A stretch of 8,176 nucleotides of DNA from a bacterium UBP1_UBA4771. Its GTDB lineage: Bacteria; Krumholzibacteriota; Krumholzibacteriia; Krumholzibacteriales; Krumholzibacteriaceae. The stretch's first letter is position 1, and each line of letters begins with the position of its first letter. Shown in pieces: positions 7,108 through 8,176 of the stretch. The stretch covers positions 1 to 8,176 of the forward strand of contig DHHN01000140.1 in the NCBI GenBank assembly GCA_002403295.1, given 5' to 3'. A model generated the notes under the pieces. The model saw only the letters and a program-made list of their open reading frames with translations, ran no database searches and was not told the origin of the DNA. Position numbers and translations under genes: made by a program.

Positions 7108-7131
7108 CCCATCCCTCGTCGAGGCGATGGG
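7108..7131. repeat. Hairpin-forming inverted repeat upstream of the plus-strand promoter
   Basis: CCCATC (7108-7113) pairs with GATGGG (7126-7131), and CCTCG (7114-7118) with CGAGG (7120-7124), leaving a one-base bulge and a very tight loop. No T-run follows on either strand, so it is not a standard intrinsic terminator. It lies about 50 nt upstream of the -35 box at 7182 and could be an operator or a remnant. Confidence 0.45.
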
Positions 7132-7180
7132 CGGAATTGAGATGCAAGCCATTGATAATTAAGCGCACTGCAACAATGTG

Positions 7181-7277
7181 ATTGAAATATATTTTTGCCT
7201 GTGATACAATAAACGCAAGGGGCGTCACGTTGACTTTTTCTTGATGTTGCACGTACTGGTTGGAATGGGGTGCGTTA
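7181..7277 (+). repeat. Promoter-leader direct repeat, copy 1
   Basis: This copy corresponds to 8079-8172. By eye, 27 of 30 bases match over the promoter (7181-7210) and 24 of 25 over the leader block 7253-7277, which contains TTGGAATGGGGTGCGTTA. The sequence between these blocks is more diverged and differs by 3 nt in length. Similarity upstream of the -35 box is poor, so the repeated unit starts at the promoter. Confidence 0.88.
7182..7210 (+). promoter_or_regulatory. Strong sigma-70 promoter, copy 1
   Basis: TTGAAA (7182-7187) and TACAAT (7205-7210) are separated by exactly 17 nt, and TG one base before the -10 box gives an extended -10. Each box differs from consensus at one or two positions. 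Predicted transcription starts near 7217. The same promoter with identical boxes and spacing recurs at 8080-8108, which strongly supports function. It drives the gene starting at 7400. Confidence 0.85.
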
Positions 7278-7399
7278 TGAAAACAGGAGGTGATAGGGAG
7301 GAGTTAAAGATACAAGGCTCGTCACCTTGCATCGGCGTTTGCAGCTTTGGATTTGTCAATCAGCCCGACAGCTTGAGTTCCGTTGGAAAGGAGTAGGTC
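7217..7399 (+). promoter_or_regulatory. Long structured-looking 5' leader of the secreted-protein gene
   Basis: From the predicted start near 7217 to the ATG at 7400 the leader is about 183 nt, long for a bacterial gene. It contains the conserved block 7253-7277 shared with the second copy. It also holds AGGAGGTGAT (7285-7294), a ten-base perfect complement of the usual 16S rRNA 3' end, with no ATG, GTG or TTG at a normal distance after it, followed by a second purine-rich GGGAGGAG (7297-7304). TCACCT (7322-7327) could pair with AGGTGA (7288-7293). A 39-codon open frame (7277-7396) ends 3 nt before the main ATG. The gene's own ribosome binding site is AAAGGAG, 6 nt before 7400. A regulatory leader is plausible, but I recognise no known riboswitch class. 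Confidence 0.5.
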
Positions 7400-7960
7400 A
7401 TGCGTTCTATTGTCATCGCAACGTTGCTTCTTCTCGTTCCGGCCGTTCTCCTGGGTGGACAGACGATGGGTGTTTACTTCACCTATGTTCCGAATCAGAT
7501 GTACTACTCGCCGGCGCCGTTCGAACCGATGACGGCCTATGTATACGGACACGCGCTCAACTGCTTCACCTCCGGCATCGAGTTCGGCATACAGCTTCCT
7601 CCGGGCATTATCATGACCGGCTGGTCGGTTCCCGAGGGCTCGCTCACGATCGGCGACCCGCTCGCCGGTCTCGCCGTGACGTACTTCCCGCCTCTCAACG
7701 GCTTCGATCCTGGCTACAACCTGCTTGCCAAGGTCGAGCTTTTGGCGCTTCCGGACGGCGCGTGCCTCTGGTACGGCGGCACCATCGTCAACGCCCCGCT
7801 CCGGGTCGTCGCCGATCCGACGAGCGGCGCTGCGACTCCGCGGCAGGCGTGCTATCCGGATATGTACCTCGTCGATGTGATCGGTCTCACCTCGATCATT
7901 TGCCCGGATATGATCGCAACCGAGGAGACGAGCTGGGGCGCGATCAAGTCCCTGTTCTAA
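7400..7960 (+). CDS. Secreted protein of unknown function
   Basis: This 186-aa protein has a signal peptide (MRS then a Leu/Val-rich core, likely cleaved around residue 20-22). The mature domain looks beta-rich, with short hydrophobic strands split by Pro/Gly turns (for example GIEFGIQLPPGIIMTGWSVPEG at 59-80, broken here by turns). The four mature cysteines (55, 122, 151, 168) could form two disulfides. The overall pattern is that of a small extracellular beta-sandwich such as a cohesin-like or choice-of-anchor domain, but I cannot name the family. There is no PEP-CTERM tail, so the neighbouring exosortase should not process it. The C-terminus ETSWGAIKSLF (176-186) may be a conserved family end motif. 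AAAGGAG lies 6 nt before the ATG. It is expressed from a sigma-70 promoter with a long leader and ends at a strong terminator. It is divergent from the PEP-CTERM gene, and the repeated promoter downstream suggests further members. Confidence 0.82.
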   Translation: MRSIVIATLLLLVPAVLLGGQTMGVYFTYVPNQMYYSPAPFEPMTAYVYGHALNCFTSGIEFGIQLPPGIIMTGWSVPEGSLTIGDPLAGLAVTYFPPLNGFDPGYNLLAKVELLALPDGACLWYGGTIVNAPLRVVADPTSGAATPRQACYPDMYLVDVIGLTSIICPDMIATEETSWGAIKSLF

Positions 7961-7991
7961 TCCTCCGGCGGGCAAAACTCGCGCAGGACGG

Positions 7992-8021
7992 GCCGGGTGC
8001 TCATCGAGCACCCGGCTCTTT
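7992..8021 (+). terminator. Rho-independent terminator of the secreted-protein gene
   Basis: GCCGGGTGCTC (7992-8002) and GAGCACCCGGC (8006-8016) are perfect 11-bp inverted arms around a 3-nt loop, about 31 nt after the stop codon. The T-tract after it is weak (TCTTT, 8017-8021), but the stem is very stable. Confidence 0.75.
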
Positions 8022-8078
8022 GCATCGTCGAGCGTTTTTCACGAAATGTGATGCGGGCTTCTGTTCTGCTCTTATTCA

Positions 8079-8172
8079 ATTGAAATATATTCCCGCCTGT
8101 GATACAATCACCGAAAGGATTGTCCGCTGACCTTATTGAGGCTATGTGTACTGATTGGAATGGGGTGCGTTA
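8079..8172 (+). repeat. Promoter-leader direct repeat, copy 2
   Basis: This is the second copy of the unit at 7181-7277, about 900 nt downstream and in the same orientation. The promoter block (8079-8108) and the leader block (8148-8172) are nearly identical to copy 1. In this copy the base after GTTA changes so that the ATG seen at 7277 is not conserved. The window ends just after the repeat, so the gene it drives is not seen. Confidence 0.88.
8080..8108 (+). promoter_or_regulatory. Strong sigma-70 promoter, copy 2
   Basis: TTGAAA (8080-8085) and TACAAT (8103-8108) have a 17-nt spacer and the same extended -10 TG as copy 1; only three spacer bases differ. It sits just beyond the terminator of the upstream gene and points out of the window, implying another gene starting roughly 120 nt or more past the right edge if its leader has the same length as copy 1. 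Confidence 0.82.
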
Positions 8173-8176
8173 CGGA

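Larger units (their letters stand above)
6827..7399. other. Divergent intergenic regulatory region with no convincing gene
   Basis: This 573-nt stretch separates the minus-strand PEP-CTERM gene from the plus-strand secreted-protein gene. Parts of it are clearly more AT-rich than the flanking genes, notably around 6921-7015 and 7150-7215. It holds the sigma-54 promoter, the nested inverted repeats, a perfect-arm hairpin (7108-7131), the sigma-70 promoter and the long leader of the plus-strand gene. The short open frames on the minus strand here lack ribosome binding sites and recognisable protein features, so I call no gene. About 6990-7105 shows nothing I can name. Confidence 0.7.

Noticed and set aside
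7070..7252. Short minus-strand frames in the divergent spacer
   Set aside because: They have no ribosome binding sites and no protein-like features, and they overlap the repeated sigma-70 promoter.
7322..8011. 229-codon minus-strand frame opposite the secreted-protein gene
   Set aside because: It has no ribosome binding site or domain, and it crosses the terminator hairpin. The plus strand has promoter, ribosome binding site, signal peptide and terminator in order.
7327..8130. 267-codon plus-strand frame overlapping the secreted-protein gene in another frame
   Set aside because: It has no signal peptide or coherent domain, runs through the terminator and second promoter, and competes with a well-supported gene.
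7181..8176. Possible CRISPR array or transposon terminal repeats
   Set aside because: There are only two direct copies about 900 nt apart, each containing a promoter. They have no inverted ends, no transposase and no regular spacers.

Overview
The window is GC-rich DNA from a Gram-negative bacterium with an exosortase/PEP-CTERM protein-sorting system. This system is the outer-membrane bacterial analogue of Gram-positive sortase/LPXTG anchoring. No taxonomic marker is present. The long overlapping reading frames on both strands are expected at this base composition. The style of the secreted proteins recalls uncultured candidate phyla, but that is only an impression.

Positions 1-5929 (minus strand) hold a tightly packed operon, read right to left: exosortase (5929-5054), an EpsI-type exosortase partner (5090-4422), an unassigned six-helix membrane protein (4388-3558), a TPR repeat probable lipoprotein (3561-2032), and the PrsK-type sensor histidine kinase (from 2035, running off the left edge of the window). 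Four of the five genes join by short overlaps (37, 4 and 4 nt) and the remaining gap is 33 nt, so they are almost certainly co-transcribed. PrsK's partner in other genomes is PrsR, a sigma-54 activator, which would be expected just beyond position 1.

Positions 6056-6912 (minus strand) hold a separate transcription unit for one exosortase substrate. A good -24/-12 sigma-54 promoter (6897-6912) lies in front of a 235-aa secreted protein with a textbook PEP-CTERM tail, followed by an intrinsic terminator (6056-6090). A nested GC-rich inverted repeat (6965-6985) lies about 80-100 nt upstream of the predicted start of transcription, where a sigma-54 activator would bind. The likely circuit is: PrsK senses a signal, PrsR with RpoN turns on the substrate, and the exosortase with EpsI processes its tail at the inner membrane.

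Positions 7181-8176 (plus strand, divergent) have a different regulatory style. A near-consensus sigma-70 promoter drives a long (about 183 nt) leader and a 186-aa secreted protein of unknown function with no PEP-CTERM tail, closed by a perfect 11-bp terminator hairpin. The same promoter and first part of the leader are repeated at the right edge of the window (8079-8172), so a second unit under the same control, perhaps a paralogue, probably follows. The duplicated promoter-leader module, the sigma-54 promoter and the unassigned membrane protein are the points most worth following up.
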